Assembly: GCF_028330985.1 (NCBI RefSeq)
Contig: NZ_JAQMUE010000045.1
Span: 1-36,252, forward strand
DNA: 36,252 nucleotides
Direction: 5' to 3'
DNA from: Roseofilum reptotaenium CS-1145
GTDB lineage: Bacteria; Cyanobacteriota; Cyanobacteriia; Cyanobacteriales; Desertifilaceae
This document shows positions 27,248-35,864 of this stretch, piece by piece. Within the stretch, counting starts at the first letter, position 1, and each line of letters starts with the position of its first letter. Position numbers and translations under genes: made by a program. The notes beneath the pieces are model-generated. The model made no database searches, had not been told where the DNA came from, and saw only the letters and a program-made list of their open reading frames with translations.

Positions 27248-27823
27248 CTATTGCCTATTTTCTTTCTCTTTATAGCGCTGTTGTATCTCTTCAATACTAA
27301 ACAGAGCTTCAAACTTCAACCCCATAGACTGGTAAAACTCTGCACCTCCCTGGAGGCGATCGACTAATGCTACGATTTGGTTCACTTCGTATCCTACAGC
27401 GCGCAAGCGCTCCACCGCTTTCATCGCCGACTGTCCCGTAGTGACTACATCCTCTAGCACGACCACCTTAGCGCCCTGGGGTAACGTTGGTCCTTCGATA
27501 TAAGCCTGAGTTCCATGACCCTTGGCTTCCTTACGCACAATTAACGCTGAGATGGGCCGCTCTTCATAAGCAGAAACGACACTTACCGCAGTCACAATTG
27601 GATCGGCTCCTAAAGTTAAGCCTCCCACAGCTTGCACGTCTTCAGGAAGCATATTTAACAACAACTCGCCCACAGCTACAGCTCCTTGAGGATGGAGGGT
27701 AACCGGTTTACTATTGATATAGTAAGAACTTTTTTGGCCAGAAGAGAGTAAAAAATCTCCCTCTTGATAAGCCAATTGACAAAACAAATCTATTAACTCT
27801 TGACGTGAGGTCAAATCTACCAT
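27248..27823 (-). CDS. pyrE: orotate phosphoribosyltransferase
   Basis: Converts orotate and PRPP to orotidine 5'-phosphate in pyrimidine synthesis. 191 residues from ATG 27823. Landmarks: FLLSSGQKSSYYINSK, GGLTLGADPIV, LIVRKEAKGHGTQ (catalytic loop) and the PRPP-binding VVVLEDVVTTGQSAM (about 116-130). The frame stays open about 120 codons further upstream, but that part is the antisense of the tail-protein gene and has no family match. It is the first gene of an apparent pyrE-ybjQ-mobA operon, divergent from the tail-protein gene. Confidence 0.94.
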   Translation of the reverse strand: MVDLTSRQELIDLFCQLAYQEGDFLLSSGQKSSYYINSKPVTLHPQGAVAVGELLLNMLPEDVQAVGGLTLGADPIVTAVSVVSAYEERPISALIVRKEAKGHGTQAYIEGPTLPQGAKVVVLEDVVTTGQSAMKAVERLRAVGYEVNQIVALVDRLQGGAEFYQSMGLKFEALFSIEEIQQRYKEKENRQ

Positions 27824-27911
27824 GAGGATACCTGATCTTTCCTGGAAATTATAGCGCTGGTAATGAGTAATGGCTAATTGGTAAACTATAATTTTTGATG
27901 CCCAAAGTACC

Positions 27912-28910
27912 ATGACCCTTGCGCGTTCGAGTCCTCTTTCTCTTGAGGTGATTCCCATGCGTCTGCCAGATGCAGACCCGGAATTACTGCACCATGACCC
28001 CTTAGCTCCTGAAGGGATTCCCCTGATGCTGATTCCAGGAGAACCCAGCCAGCTTATGGTCAAACTGGGTAATCCTGGAGAACACCTCTTGAATGTGACC
28101 CTAGAATTTCGGGGAAATTTGCCCCAGGCTTGGTATTCTTGCGAGAGGGAAAATTCTGAAATCTCTCCTGGCATCAGCCAAGATATTATCATCGAATTCC
28201 AAGCACCGGATGACTTTTTTGAGGCATTCCTGGCCCTAAGAGAAAATTCAAGTTTACGGATTAATTATAGTGGTCGGCTTCAGGTGTATGGAGCGAGGCC
28301 AGGAACGGTGAGCCAACTGATTGATGTGGCGGATATTAACTTTTATGTGCGTCCCCAATCTAGGTATTTAGACTTTTTGCCCCAAATCTATCGGGAAGTT
28401 GATTTTGTAGGGCGGTTTTTGAAGATTATTGAAGAAACGTTTAACCCGGATGTGCAGATGATGGCGAGTTTATTTGCCTATCTCGATCCCTTAACTGCGC
28501 CCCAATCTATGTTGCCATTTCTAGCCCATTGGGTGGGTTGGGAATTGCAATCTTATTTGAGTTTAGAGCAACAGCGATCGCTCATTCGCCACGCCTTAGA
28601 GATTTATCGCTGGCGAGGTACGCGTCGAGGGTTGCGACTCTATTTACATTTGGTGACGGGTTTACCCTTGGATGATGAGGTGGAACGGGAGGAAGATAAA
28701 CATATTGCCATTCTGGAAACCTTTAGCCAAGGATTAGTTTTAGACCATTCAATTTTGGGGCAAGATGCTCTGTTGGGTGGAGGTCAGCCGTTTCATTTTC
28801 GGGTACATTTGCAACCCGATACTCCAGGGTCGGTGGATGAGGCTTTGGTGCGTCAGGTGATTGACCAGCAAAAACCGGCATTTTGTACCTATGAGTTGCA
28901 AATTGATTAG
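27912..28910 (+). CDS. contractile-injection-system/phage tail protein, TIGR02242-like
   Basis: 332 residues. The N-terminal half (about 20-140) is beta-rich. The second half has the tail-protein-I-like pattern YLDFLPQIYREVDFVGRFL, then LFAYLDPLTAPQSMLPFLA, WVGWELQ, and RHALEIYRWRGTRRGLRLYL (about 150-255). I recognise this as the TIGR02242 phage-tail domain found in baseplates of extracellular or thylakoid-linked contractile injection systems and related phage-tail-like clusters. It would be a baseplate wedge component. Start ATG 27912. No sheath, tube, spike or AAA+ gene lies in the window. Only the DUF4159 protein downstream (115-bp gap) fits the same system. Confidence 0.72.
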   Translation: MTLARSSPLSLEVIPMRLPDADPELLHHDPLAPEGIPLMLIPGEPSQLMVKLGNPGEHLLNVTLEFRGNLPQAWYSCERENSEISPGISQDIIIEFQAPDDFFEAFLALRENSSLRINYSGRLQVYGARPGTVSQLIDVADINFYVRPQSRYLDFLPQIYREVDFVGRFLKIIEETFNPDVQMMASLFAYLDPLTAPQSMLPFLAHWVGWELQSYLSLEQQRSLIRHALEIYRWRGTRRGLRLYLHLVTGLPLDDEVEREEDKHIAILETFSQGLVLDHSILGQDALLGGGQPFHFRVHLQPDTPGSVDEALVRQVIDQQKPAFCTYELQID

Positions 28911-29025
28911 TGGATAATGGAGCAATACCTCCTTAGGCCAAAAGTTAATTAAGTTTTAATTTTTTCCTGAAAATGACCGTTTTATGGCCATACTGTCTGT
29001 TACAGATCGTGATTGAGTAAGGCTT

Positions 29026-30459
29026 GTGACGTTATCTGCCGATCCCGGAAGTGGCACAGAGCTTCCCTACCCTGTTCCTCTAGAACGGTTGGTTGTCCAT
29101 GATGGTTTGCTTTTAAATGCTCATCGTTGGCAACGGGCCCATGAATATCATCGAAAGCGCCAGAATTTATATTATCAGGCGCTCCATCAACCTGGAATTG
29201 TTTATGGTTTGGGGGTGAAAGTGATTTCAGCTCCTGATAGTATCGCAGCCCAGTATCGTGACGGACGCTGGGTAGAAGTACAACCGGGGATGGCTATTGA
29301 CCGGATGGGAAATCCAATTATTGTCGATCGGGCGATCGCCTTTCGCATTGCTCTAAGTCCCAAGGAAATCCCAGTTACAGTCTATTTAGTACTCAGTTAT
29401 GTCGATCCAGAAACCCTACAGCGCAATTCTGAGGTGGAACTGGTTCCGGAAACGTTCCGCATTGATGAGAAAAGCACCCCTCCATCAGGTTTAGAAGTGG
29501 AATTATGCCGTTTGCAGCTCTCTCCTGGAACGGTGCAGTTATCCCCCTCTGGGGGTTCCCTGAGCGGAGTCGAAGGGGGCAACGTTGGGGATGTGTTTGC
29601 GCCCCAGATCAATCAGTTGGATCTGCGCTATCGCTCTCCTGTGGGAGTTCGCCCCCAAGGAACGGTACAGGTTGCCTATATGCAGGGTGGAAATGGGGGC
29701 GATCGCCTGACGGCTTCTAATTTATCCTGTTTACTACAGGCCTTTGTAGCCCTCGATCCGGGAATGCGAGGGATTGAAGAAGTTGCTTCGGTTACCTGGA
29801 GCAATACCGAGAACTCGGAAGGGTTGGAAGAATCTTGGGAGATGACGGCGACTCGTCAGGGGTTAGTTTGGCAAGGCTATGATTTAATCTATTTAAGTTA
29901 CAATCAGGCGCTGAATACGAATGAGGCTCAACAGGCAAGTTTACGAGCCTATGTAGGATTAGGGGGGGTAATCTTCATTGAGCTATTGGAAGAGGAGACC
30001 CAGGTAGATGAGTTGAGTTTTGTACAACAGGAACTGTTAGAGGCGATCGCCGATATTGGCGATACAGTAGAGTTACAAGAGGTGAAAACCCAGTTAAACG
30101 AAGAATTAGCAGCTTGTGAAGAGGAATTAAATCGCCAAATTCAAGAGATTTGTGCATCTATAGAACAATTAGCCATGAATCTAGGCATGTCTGGCGCTCA
30201 TTTAGGGCAATTATCCCCATGGCATCCCCTGAAAACCCAACCCTTTTTATTTAGTGCCCTACCCAAAATTAAGCAAAATCCGGTTCGCCTGTTTAATTGG
30301 GGAGGCGTAGTTTTGGCGATCGGGGATTTATCCTTAGCGTGGGGACTCGAGAGTGGACTAGAGTTACCCAGAGAAAAAATTCGCAATGCCCAAGAATTGG
30401 GGATTAATCTTTTACATTTTGCCTGGCGCAGACGGCATTTAACCCAATTGCAACACTAG
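29026..30459 (+). CDS. DUF4159-domain protein, possible injection-system baseplate/fibre component
   Basis: 477 residues from GTG 29026 (AAGG 3 bases upstream is too close; the start is uncertain). The N-terminal part (about 20-110: VHDGLLLNAHRWQRAHEYH, LHQPGIVYGLGVKVI, VQPGMAIDRMGNPIIV) resembles the N-terminal module of proteins in cyanobacterial tail-like clusters. A middle Gly/Ser-rich stretch (about 175-190) may be a linker. The C-terminal part (about 260-477: GYDLIYLSYNQAL, GLGGVIFIEL, RLFNWGGVVLAIGDLSLAWG, LGINLLHFAWRRRHL) is DUF4159-like, with a coiled coil inserted at about 340-385. The function is unknown. Gene order ties it to the tail protein upstream. Confidence 0.6.
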   Translation: MTLSADPGSGTELPYPVPLERLVVHDGLLLNAHRWQRAHEYHRKRQNLYYQALHQPGIVYGLGVKVISAPDSIAAQYRDGRWVEVQPGMAIDRMGNPIIVDRAIAFRIALSPKEIPVTVYLVLSYVDPETLQRNSEVELVPETFRIDEKSTPPSGLEVELCRLQLSPGTVQLSPSGGSLSGVEGGNVGDVFAPQINQLDLRYRSPVGVRPQGTVQVAYMQGGNGGDRLTASNLSCLLQAFVALDPGMRGIEEVASVTWSNTENSEGLEESWEMTATRQGLVWQGYDLIYLSYNQALNTNEAQQASLRAYVGLGGVIFIELLEEETQVDELSFVQQELLEAIADIGDTVELQEVKTQLNEELAACEEELNRQIQEICASIEQLAMNLGMSGAHLGQLSPWHPLKTQPFLFSALPKIKQNPVRLFNWGGVVLAIGDLSLAWGLESGLELPREKIRNAQELGINLLHFAWRRRHLTQLQH

Positions 30460-30502
30460 ATTCAGAGGGCAAAAAGGAACAAGACATCATGAGGACAAGA
30501 AA

Positions 30503-31744
30503 ATGAAACGTTGGCACAATAGTTTACTGATCCAGCATGTGGGCTATTTTTCCGTGTTGTCCCTAGTTTCAGTGGTCGGGCTGGCGATCGTCATTTACTA
30601 TCAGTCTGTTGAGCTGCTGAAAAAATCGATTACCAGTCAAATGGAAGTCGTAATTTCCATTAAAGAAAATCAGATTGATAACTGGTTTTACCAACAACAT
30701 AAAACTATCTTACTGATCGCTCAAACGCCAACCCTAGTTGACTCTTATGCCAGTTTTCTGGATAACACAGATCGGCAATCCTATCAAACAATTGAAGATT
30801 ACTTTCGCACGATTTTAACAACCGAAAATACCATTCAATCTTTATCCATATCCACCAACAGTGGGATTGTTTCTATCTCAACTGAAGGAGAGGAAGAAGG
30901 GAACTATCAACCCCTGGGTGATTCTGTCACTTATTTTACACAAGAAAATCTAGAAACCGTTCGTCCAACCTTATATACTTCCCCGATCACACGGGAAACG
31001 GCCATGACCTTTGCTACTCCTTTACTCAACGATCAAGGGGAAAGAATAGGGGTTTTATCCGTTGATCTTTCCCTAGAAAAAATTCATGAAATCATGCAAG
31101 AAGCCACCGGATTAGGAGAGACAGATGAATCCTATTTAATCCGCAAACAGGGACAAGAAAATCGATTGGTAGATACCCAGGATTCAGAATTAGCCAATCA
31201 ATGGGTACGTAGTCCAGGAATTGATGCTGCTATGTCAGGTCAAGATGGGATTGATTTTTATCAAAATCATAAACAAGTAGAAGTGATTGGCAGTTACCGA
31301 TGGTTAGAAGATAAAAACTTGGGAATTCTCGTGGAAATCACACGAGAAGAAGCATTTAATGTTTCGGGAACTATTGCCATGAATTTGCTATTTGGAGGAT
31401 TGTTAGTAGCAGTAATCTTGTTAATAATTGTCTATATTTTATCGCGCAAAGTCACCCGACCTATACTGGAAATTGCCCAAAATGTCAATCAAGTGATTGA
31501 TGGGAACTTAATGATAAAATCTAAACAGTTACGAAAAATTAGTCAGAGAGGGGATGAAATTGGACAATTAGCGCGGGGATTTGATGAAATGATTAAAGTG
31601 GTTGATTCACGGCAGCAAGATCTAGCAGAACAAGTGCGAAAATTGAGAATGAACAATGCTAACTTAAGCCAAGCGCAAGAATTAGAAATGGCTTATTTCA
31701 AAGCATTAAAGCGTAAAGCACAATGGATTAGAAATAAAGAATAA
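30503..31744 (+). CDS. membrane sensor with Cache-like and HAMP domains, no output domain
   Basis: 413 residues. It has membrane helix 1 (about 12-33), an extracytoplasmic sensor (about 40-285; [36 protein letters not shown] typical of Cache folds), helix 2 (about 290-312) and a HAMP-like segment (about 312-365: RKVTRPILEIAQNVNQVIDG, RGDEIGQLARGFDEM). After a short coiled coil the protein ends in YFKALKRKAQWIRNKE. It has no kinase, cyclase, GGDEF or MCP domain. Start ATG 30503 with GAGGACAAG upstream. It is 43 bp after the DUF4159 gene and 29 bp before the next sensor, so probably one operon. The ligand-binding Cache motif of its neighbours is not seen here. Confidence 0.82.
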   Translation: MKRWHNSLLIQHVGYFSVLSLVSVVGLAIVIYYQSVELLKKSITSQMEVVISIKENQIDNWFYQQHKTILLIAQTPTLVDSYASFLDNTDRQSYQTIEDYFRTILTTENTIQSLSISTNSGIVSISTEGEEEGNYQPLGDSVTYFTQENLETVRPTLYTSPITRETAMTFATPLLNDQGERIGVLSVDLSLEKIHEIMQEATGLGETDESYLIRKQGQENRLVDTQDSELANQWVRSPGIDAAMSGQDGIDFYQNHKQVEVIGSYRWLEDKNLGILVEITREEAFNVSGTIAMNLLFGGLLVAVILLIIVYILSRKVTRPILEIAQNVNQVIDGNLMIKSKQLRKISQRGDEIGQLARGFDEMIKVVDSRQQDLAEQVRKLRMNNANLSQAQELEMAYFKALKRKAQWIRNKE

Positions 31745-31773
31745 TTTAAAGAATATCTTATCCAGGTCTATTT

Positions 31774-33171
31774 ATGGTTTCCCTAAAAAAACTCATTCCT
31801 ATTTTAACGGTAACGCCTTTAATGGCAACCTTAGCATTTACGGGAGTATTAGCAATCTATAATGCAGATAAAACTGTAGATGAACTCTCTAGATCTTGGA
31901 TGAAGGAATCTGTGATGCAAATCAAAAGTCAGGTACACCTTAATCTTCGACAACCAGAGATTATCTATAAATTGAGCTTAAATCGTTATCAATCTAATCC
32001 ATCAATATGGAAAAACACACAGAACTTAACGATTAATTTTTATAATAAGATTCGTTTTTTTCCCTCAGTTAGTAATATTTATTTTGGCAGTCCAAACCAA
32101 GAATTTATTGGGGTTAAACTCAATGAAAATGGGCAATTTACTCAATCTTATTCTGGGGAAAATACGGATTACCAACATATCACTTCTATCCTAGATAGAA
32201 ACGGTCAACGGGGTCAAGTACTGAGTAAAGACTCAGTGTTTAATCCAACCACTCGTCCTTGGTATCAAGCAGCACAAAAAACCAACAATCTAGTTTGGAG
32301 TCCTGTCTATCCACATTTTACCACTCGCCAGTTAGGAATTACCGCAGCTCAAGCAGTGCGCGATCGCCAAGGGAATTTAGTTGGAGTTTTAGGAATTGAT
32401 TATTTTCTCAATAGTCTGAATCAATTTCTCCGTGATTTACCCATTAGTAAAGCAGCAAAAGTTTTAATTATTCAACAAGATGGACAATTGATTGCCAGTT
32501 CTGATCCCGATCCGTTAACCCTATTCGATCCAGAATCAGAAACCCACTTAATGATTACTCAAAGTCCCGATCCAATGGTGCAAAAAATCGGAGAAATTTT
32601 GATCGCCAAATTTAGTGATTTTAGTCTCATATCTGAACCTCAGTCCTTGATTTTTTACCATAATGGACAAAAGCAATTGGTTTGGGTTGAACCGATTGAA
32701 AATCACTGGAACTTGCACTGGGTAGTAGTTGTGGCATTGTCAGAATCTAATGTATTTCATCCAGCTAAAAAAAGAACTATTTATATTTTCATGATTTTAG
32801 CAGCAACTGTGGGCAGTGCTTTGGCGGTCTGGAATATGCATCAATTGGTGGTGTCTCCTCTGTTGCGGTTAAATACAACAGCAAAACAACTGAAAAATCG
32901 AAGATTTAAACCTGAAAAAATTGCAGATTTAGTTAAGCGTAATGACGAAATCGGTCAATTCAGTCGTGTGTTTGAAGAAATGGCTTTGTTAATTCAAGAG
33001 CAACAAAGCAACTTAGAAAAAAGGATTGAACAGTTAAGCACATACAAAACCAAAGCATCTTCTTCAGAGGATACGGAAAATTCTCCAGAATTAAATTCAA
33101 GTTACTGGGATTACTTGAAACAAAAATCACAAAAAATCCGCCGAAAAACGCCCCTTGAAAAACATGATTAA
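31774..33171 (+). CDS. dCache-HAMP membrane sensor, no output domain
   Basis: 465 residues. It has helix 1 (about 8-29), a dCache sensor (about 30-330) and helix 2 (about 331-351), then HAMP (about 352-405; VVSPLLRLNTTAKQL, RNDEIGQFSRVFEEM), a coiled coil, and a tail with YWDYLKQKSQKIRRK. In the membrane-distal Cache module the segment FNPTTRPWYQAA (156-167) and later GVLGIDYF (D209) match the amino-acid-sensing pattern except that Phe156 replaces the usual Tyr. It overlaps the next gene by 8 bp (ATGATTAA at 33164-33171), which suggests coupled translation. It has no catalytic output. It is a paralogue of the following gene. Confidence 0.84.
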   Translation: MVSLKKLIPILTVTPLMATLAFTGVLAIYNADKTVDELSRSWMKESVMQIKSQVHLNLRQPEIIYKLSLNRYQSNPSIWKNTQNLTINFYNKIRFFPSVSNIYFGSPNQEFIGVKLNENGQFTQSYSGENTDYQHITSILDRNGQRGQVLSKDSVFNPTTRPWYQAAQKTNNLVWSPVYPHFTTRQLGITAAQAVRDRQGNLVGVLGIDYFLNSLNQFLRDLPISKAAKVLIIQQDGQLIASSDPDPLTLFDPESETHLMITQSPDPMVQKIGEILIAKFSDFSLISEPQSLIFYHNGQKQLVWVEPIENHWNLHWVVVVALSESNVFHPAKKRTIYIFMILAATVGSALAVWNMHQLVVSPLLRLNTTAKQLKNRRFKPEKIADLVKRNDEIGQFSRVFEEMALLIQEQQSNLEKRIEQLSTYKTKASSSEDTENSPELNSSYWDYLKQKSQKIRRKTPLEKHD

Positions 33172-35041
33172 GAATCTGTCTATCCGCTATCGTCTACCTC
33201 TTTTAATTGTTGCCCCTTCGGTTTTAGTTGTCGGCTTGATAGCCATTGTTCTATTTCAAAAGACCAGACAAAATATTAATACAATTTCCGTTGAGTTAGC
33301 CCGTACAACTACTGCTCATGTAGAAGATGATCTTCGGGATTATTTGTCAGTCCCTAATACGATCAATCAGCTTAATCTCCAAAGCATTACATTAGGCGCT
33401 CTCAATCTAGAAAATTTACCCAGTTTAGAACTCTATTTTTGGAATCAAATTCAAATTTTTGAAGGCGTGAAAAGTCTGTATTTTAGCAATCCTCAAGGAG
33501 AATTTAGGGGAGCAACTATTCTTAACTCAGGAGAAGTTGGAATTAGTATAGCTGGACAAACAACAGATTCTAATGTAATCCGTTACGCAACCACTAGCGA
33601 TGGTCGCAAAACTGAAATTGTACATCAATCCGCTAATTATGACCCTCGTATTCGTCCTTGGTATCAAGCTGCACTGCAATCCAATAAACCCATTTGGACT
33701 GATATTTATCAAGATTTTTCTGCCCAAGAATTAGCCATTACTGCTGCACAAGTTGTTAAAGATTCTCAAGGAGAAGTCCTGGGTGTTCTGGCGGTCGATT
33801 TGTTCTTTCAGGGAATCAATGAATTTCTGCAAGACTTAACTATTGGTAAAACAGGACAAGTTTTAATTATCGATCGCGAAGGATTCTTAATTGCCAGTTC
33901 TAATCCAGATTTGATTGCAGAAGCTAAACGTCATCAAGATCGGTTAAATATTGTCGGTAGTGAGAATGAGTTAATTTCGGCGATCGCTGAAAATTTAATT
34001 AACCAATTTGGCAGTTTTTTTCGACTTGAAAGTACGGTGAATTCATCTCTTAAGTGGAACGGAAAACACGTCAGTTTTCAAGTCAAAAGCTTTCGCGATC
34101 GCTTAGGCTTAGATTGGCTGATTGTGGTGATTATTCCTGAAGAAGATTTTATGCAACAAGTAGCTATCCAAGCCTGGATAACTTTCGTTTTAGAACTTTT
34201 GATTTTATTATCATCTTTGGGGATTGGCTTAGGAGTCAGTCGTTGGGTTCTACAACCTATTTTTCAATTTAGTGAAGCTGCCGATCAAATTAAATCCCAA
34301 TCTTTTAATCCCCAAACCTTAGAGAATTTATATCAACGTCAAGATGAAGTGGGCGAATTAGCTAGAGTCTTTGTAGATATGGCGGTAGAAACCGGCGATC
34401 GCCAACAAAGCCTTCAAGACGAGTTAAATCTATTAAATTTCCAGGTTAGCCAATCTAACGATAACCCCTACGAACTCACCGCCTTGAAGAAATGGCAGAA
34501 AAAAGCATCCTGTATTCGGACGGTTTATGATTATCATCCCCATTTACCTCAGCTTCTGTCCCAAGTTCCCTATTATCAGCGCTTAACCCCTGAACAGTTA
34601 AGCCAGTTAGTCATGGAGGGCAAAATTAAACGAGTTGAGGTGGGGGATTATATTTGTCGGGAAGATCAACCGGGAGATGAGTTTTATATTATTCTCACTG
34701 GTTCTGTCCGTATCTTTGTGGAGAAAATCAATAAACCCTTAGTTACCCTCTCTTCAGGACAATCTTTTGGAGAACTGGCGCTCATGCTTGGGGGAAATCG
34801 AACGGCTACGGCGATCGCGATCGAAGAAACCACCCTATTCTTGATCGATCGCCTCAACTTTGGCAAAGTCCTCCACCAATACCCCCAAATGGCTGAACAA
34901 ATTGCCCAAGATCTCCATCGTCACCAAACTGAACTCCAAGAGCGCAAGCAGCTTCTGGCGGAATATGGCCTCTTAGAAGATGACGAAACCGACCTCTTAC
35001 AGCAAATCAAATCTCGAATGAAAACCCTCTTTAATCTCTAA
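33164..35041 (+). CDS. dCache-HAMP sensor fused to a cyclic-nucleotide-binding domain
   Basis: 625 residues from ATG 33164, which overlaps the upstream stop; TTG 33155 is less likely. It has helix 1 (about 12-32), dCache (about 33-335), helix 2 (about 337-358) and HAMP (about 360-412; RQDEVGELARVFVDM). A linker follows containing the motif shared by all three sensors (WQKKASCIR, 444-452), then a cNMP-binding domain (about 470-590). Its phosphate-binding cassette reads FGELALMLGGNRTATA (535-550), with the conserved Glu and Arg. The Cache motif Tyr159, Arg164, Trp166, Tyr167 (YDPRIRPWY) and Asp212 matches the amino-acid-binding dCache_1AA pattern. It would link an outside ligand and inside cAMP in one protein. 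The output partner is unknown. Confidence 0.85.
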   Translation: MIKNLSIRYRLPLLIVAPSVLVVGLIAIVLFQKTRQNINTISVELARTTTAHVEDDLRDYLSVPNTINQLNLQSITLGALNLENLPSLELYFWNQIQIFEGVKSLYFSNPQGEFRGATILNSGEVGISIAGQTTDSNVIRYATTSDGRKTEIVHQSANYDPRIRPWYQAALQSNKPIWTDIYQDFSAQELAITAAQVVKDSQGEVLGVLAVDLFFQGINEFLQDLTIGKTGQVLIIDREGFLIASSNPDLIAEAKRHQDRLNIVGSENELISAIAENLINQFGSFFRLESTVNSSLKWNGKHVSFQVKSFRDRLGLDWLIVVIIPEEDFMQQVAIQAWITFVLELLILLSSLGIGLGVSRWVLQPIFQFSEAADQIKSQSFNPQTLENLYQRQDEVGELARVFVDMAVETGDRQQSLQDELNLLNFQVSQSNDNPYELTALKKWQKKASCIRTVYDYHPHLPQLLSQVPYYQRLTPEQLSQLVMEGKIKRVEVGDYICREDQPGDEFYIILTGSVRIFVEKINKPLVTLSSGQSFGELALMLGGNRTATAIAIEETTLFLIDRLNFGKVLHQYPQMAEQIAQDLHRHQTELQERKQLLAEYGLLEDDETDLLQQIKSRMKTLFNL

Positions 35042-35068
35042 ACCTGCCCATAGCCACAAGCCATCATT

Positions 35069-35809
35069 ATGAAATCCTATCCCCTCGTTACCTGTCACAT
35101 TAACCCGCGCTCTAGAATAGAGAGCAAAGCCTTATCAGAGTCGGGTTTAGAGGTGGGTAGCCCTGAATTTGTAGATTGGGCACTCAAACACAAAAAGTTC
35201 AAAGTTCAGGTCTATTGGGAACCCTTCAACTATTCTGTAGTTTATCGCATCACTTGTTATTTACGCTCCGATCAACTCTGGTATGCATCCAAGTGTATCG
35301 GCGGTATTTTCAAACAACATCCGCTCGGAAAAACGGAGGAAATTACCACAGAAAAACTCATAGAGGCAGTGAAATGGTTATGTCCTGACCCTCAAGCAAT
35401 CGCCCCCACCTTACCATCTGAGTCTGAAGATACTATTGATCCGGCTCCCCAAACTCACAAGCGGAAATTCAATCAAGACTTATACTATCAACTGCTCCTA
35501 GAAATTGAAGATTTGAAGCAACAGATAGAGGAACTTTTACAAGACAATCAGAAATTAAAAATCGACCGCGAACAACGCTGGCAGCAACACGCCCAGAGTG
35601 TAAAATTACGTCAAGACTTGCAAGAAATAGTGACTCAACTGATGGCAGAACGTGAACAGTATGAAGAACAACTGCAAACCCTTAATCAAGTGGTCAACGA
35701 GCTAGGGACAAAACTTGAATCGGTGAATCTAAAAACTAATCCTCGCTGGTATTATGCCAATCGCTATTATCAAAAGTTGCAGGATATTTTACAGGGCAAA
35801 GCGCTGTAG
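35069..35809 (+). CDS. hypothetical coiled-coil protein
   Basis: 246 residues, not recognised. The N-terminal ~108 residues look globular (VTCHINPRSRIES, VQVYWEPFNYSVVYRITCYL, KLIEAVKWLCPDP). A Pro/Ser/Asp-rich linker follows (about 112-132), then a long coiled coil (about 138-222; LLLEIEDLKQQIEELLQDN, MAEREQYEEQLQTLNQ) and a Tyr/Arg-rich end (RWYYANRYYQKLQDIL). There is no signal peptide or membrane helix. It starts 27 bp after the cNMP sensor and reads in the same direction, so it may be the last gene of the sensor operon and a partner for the sensors. That is inference from position only. Start ATG 35069. Confidence 0.6.
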   Translation: MKSYPLVTCHINPRSRIESKALSESGLEVGSPEFVDWALKHKKFKVQVYWEPFNYSVVYRITCYLRSDQLWYASKCIGGIFKQHPLGKTEEITTEKLIEAVKWLCPDPQAIAPTLPSESEDTIDPAPQTHKRKFNQDLYYQLLLEIEDLKQQIEELLQDNQKLKIDREQRWQQHAQSVKLRQDLQEIVTQLMAEREQYEEQLQTLNQVVNELGTKLESVNLKTNPRWYYANRYYQKLQDILQGKAL

Positions 35810-35864
35810 TGGGGAAATGGTGGGAGAATGGGGAAGAAAAGAGTAAAGCAATAGAGAGGTATTT

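Noticed and set aside
27824-28192. N-terminal extension of pyrE by about 120 codons
   Set aside because: The added residues are the antisense of the tail-protein gene; the family N-terminus begins at ATG 27823.
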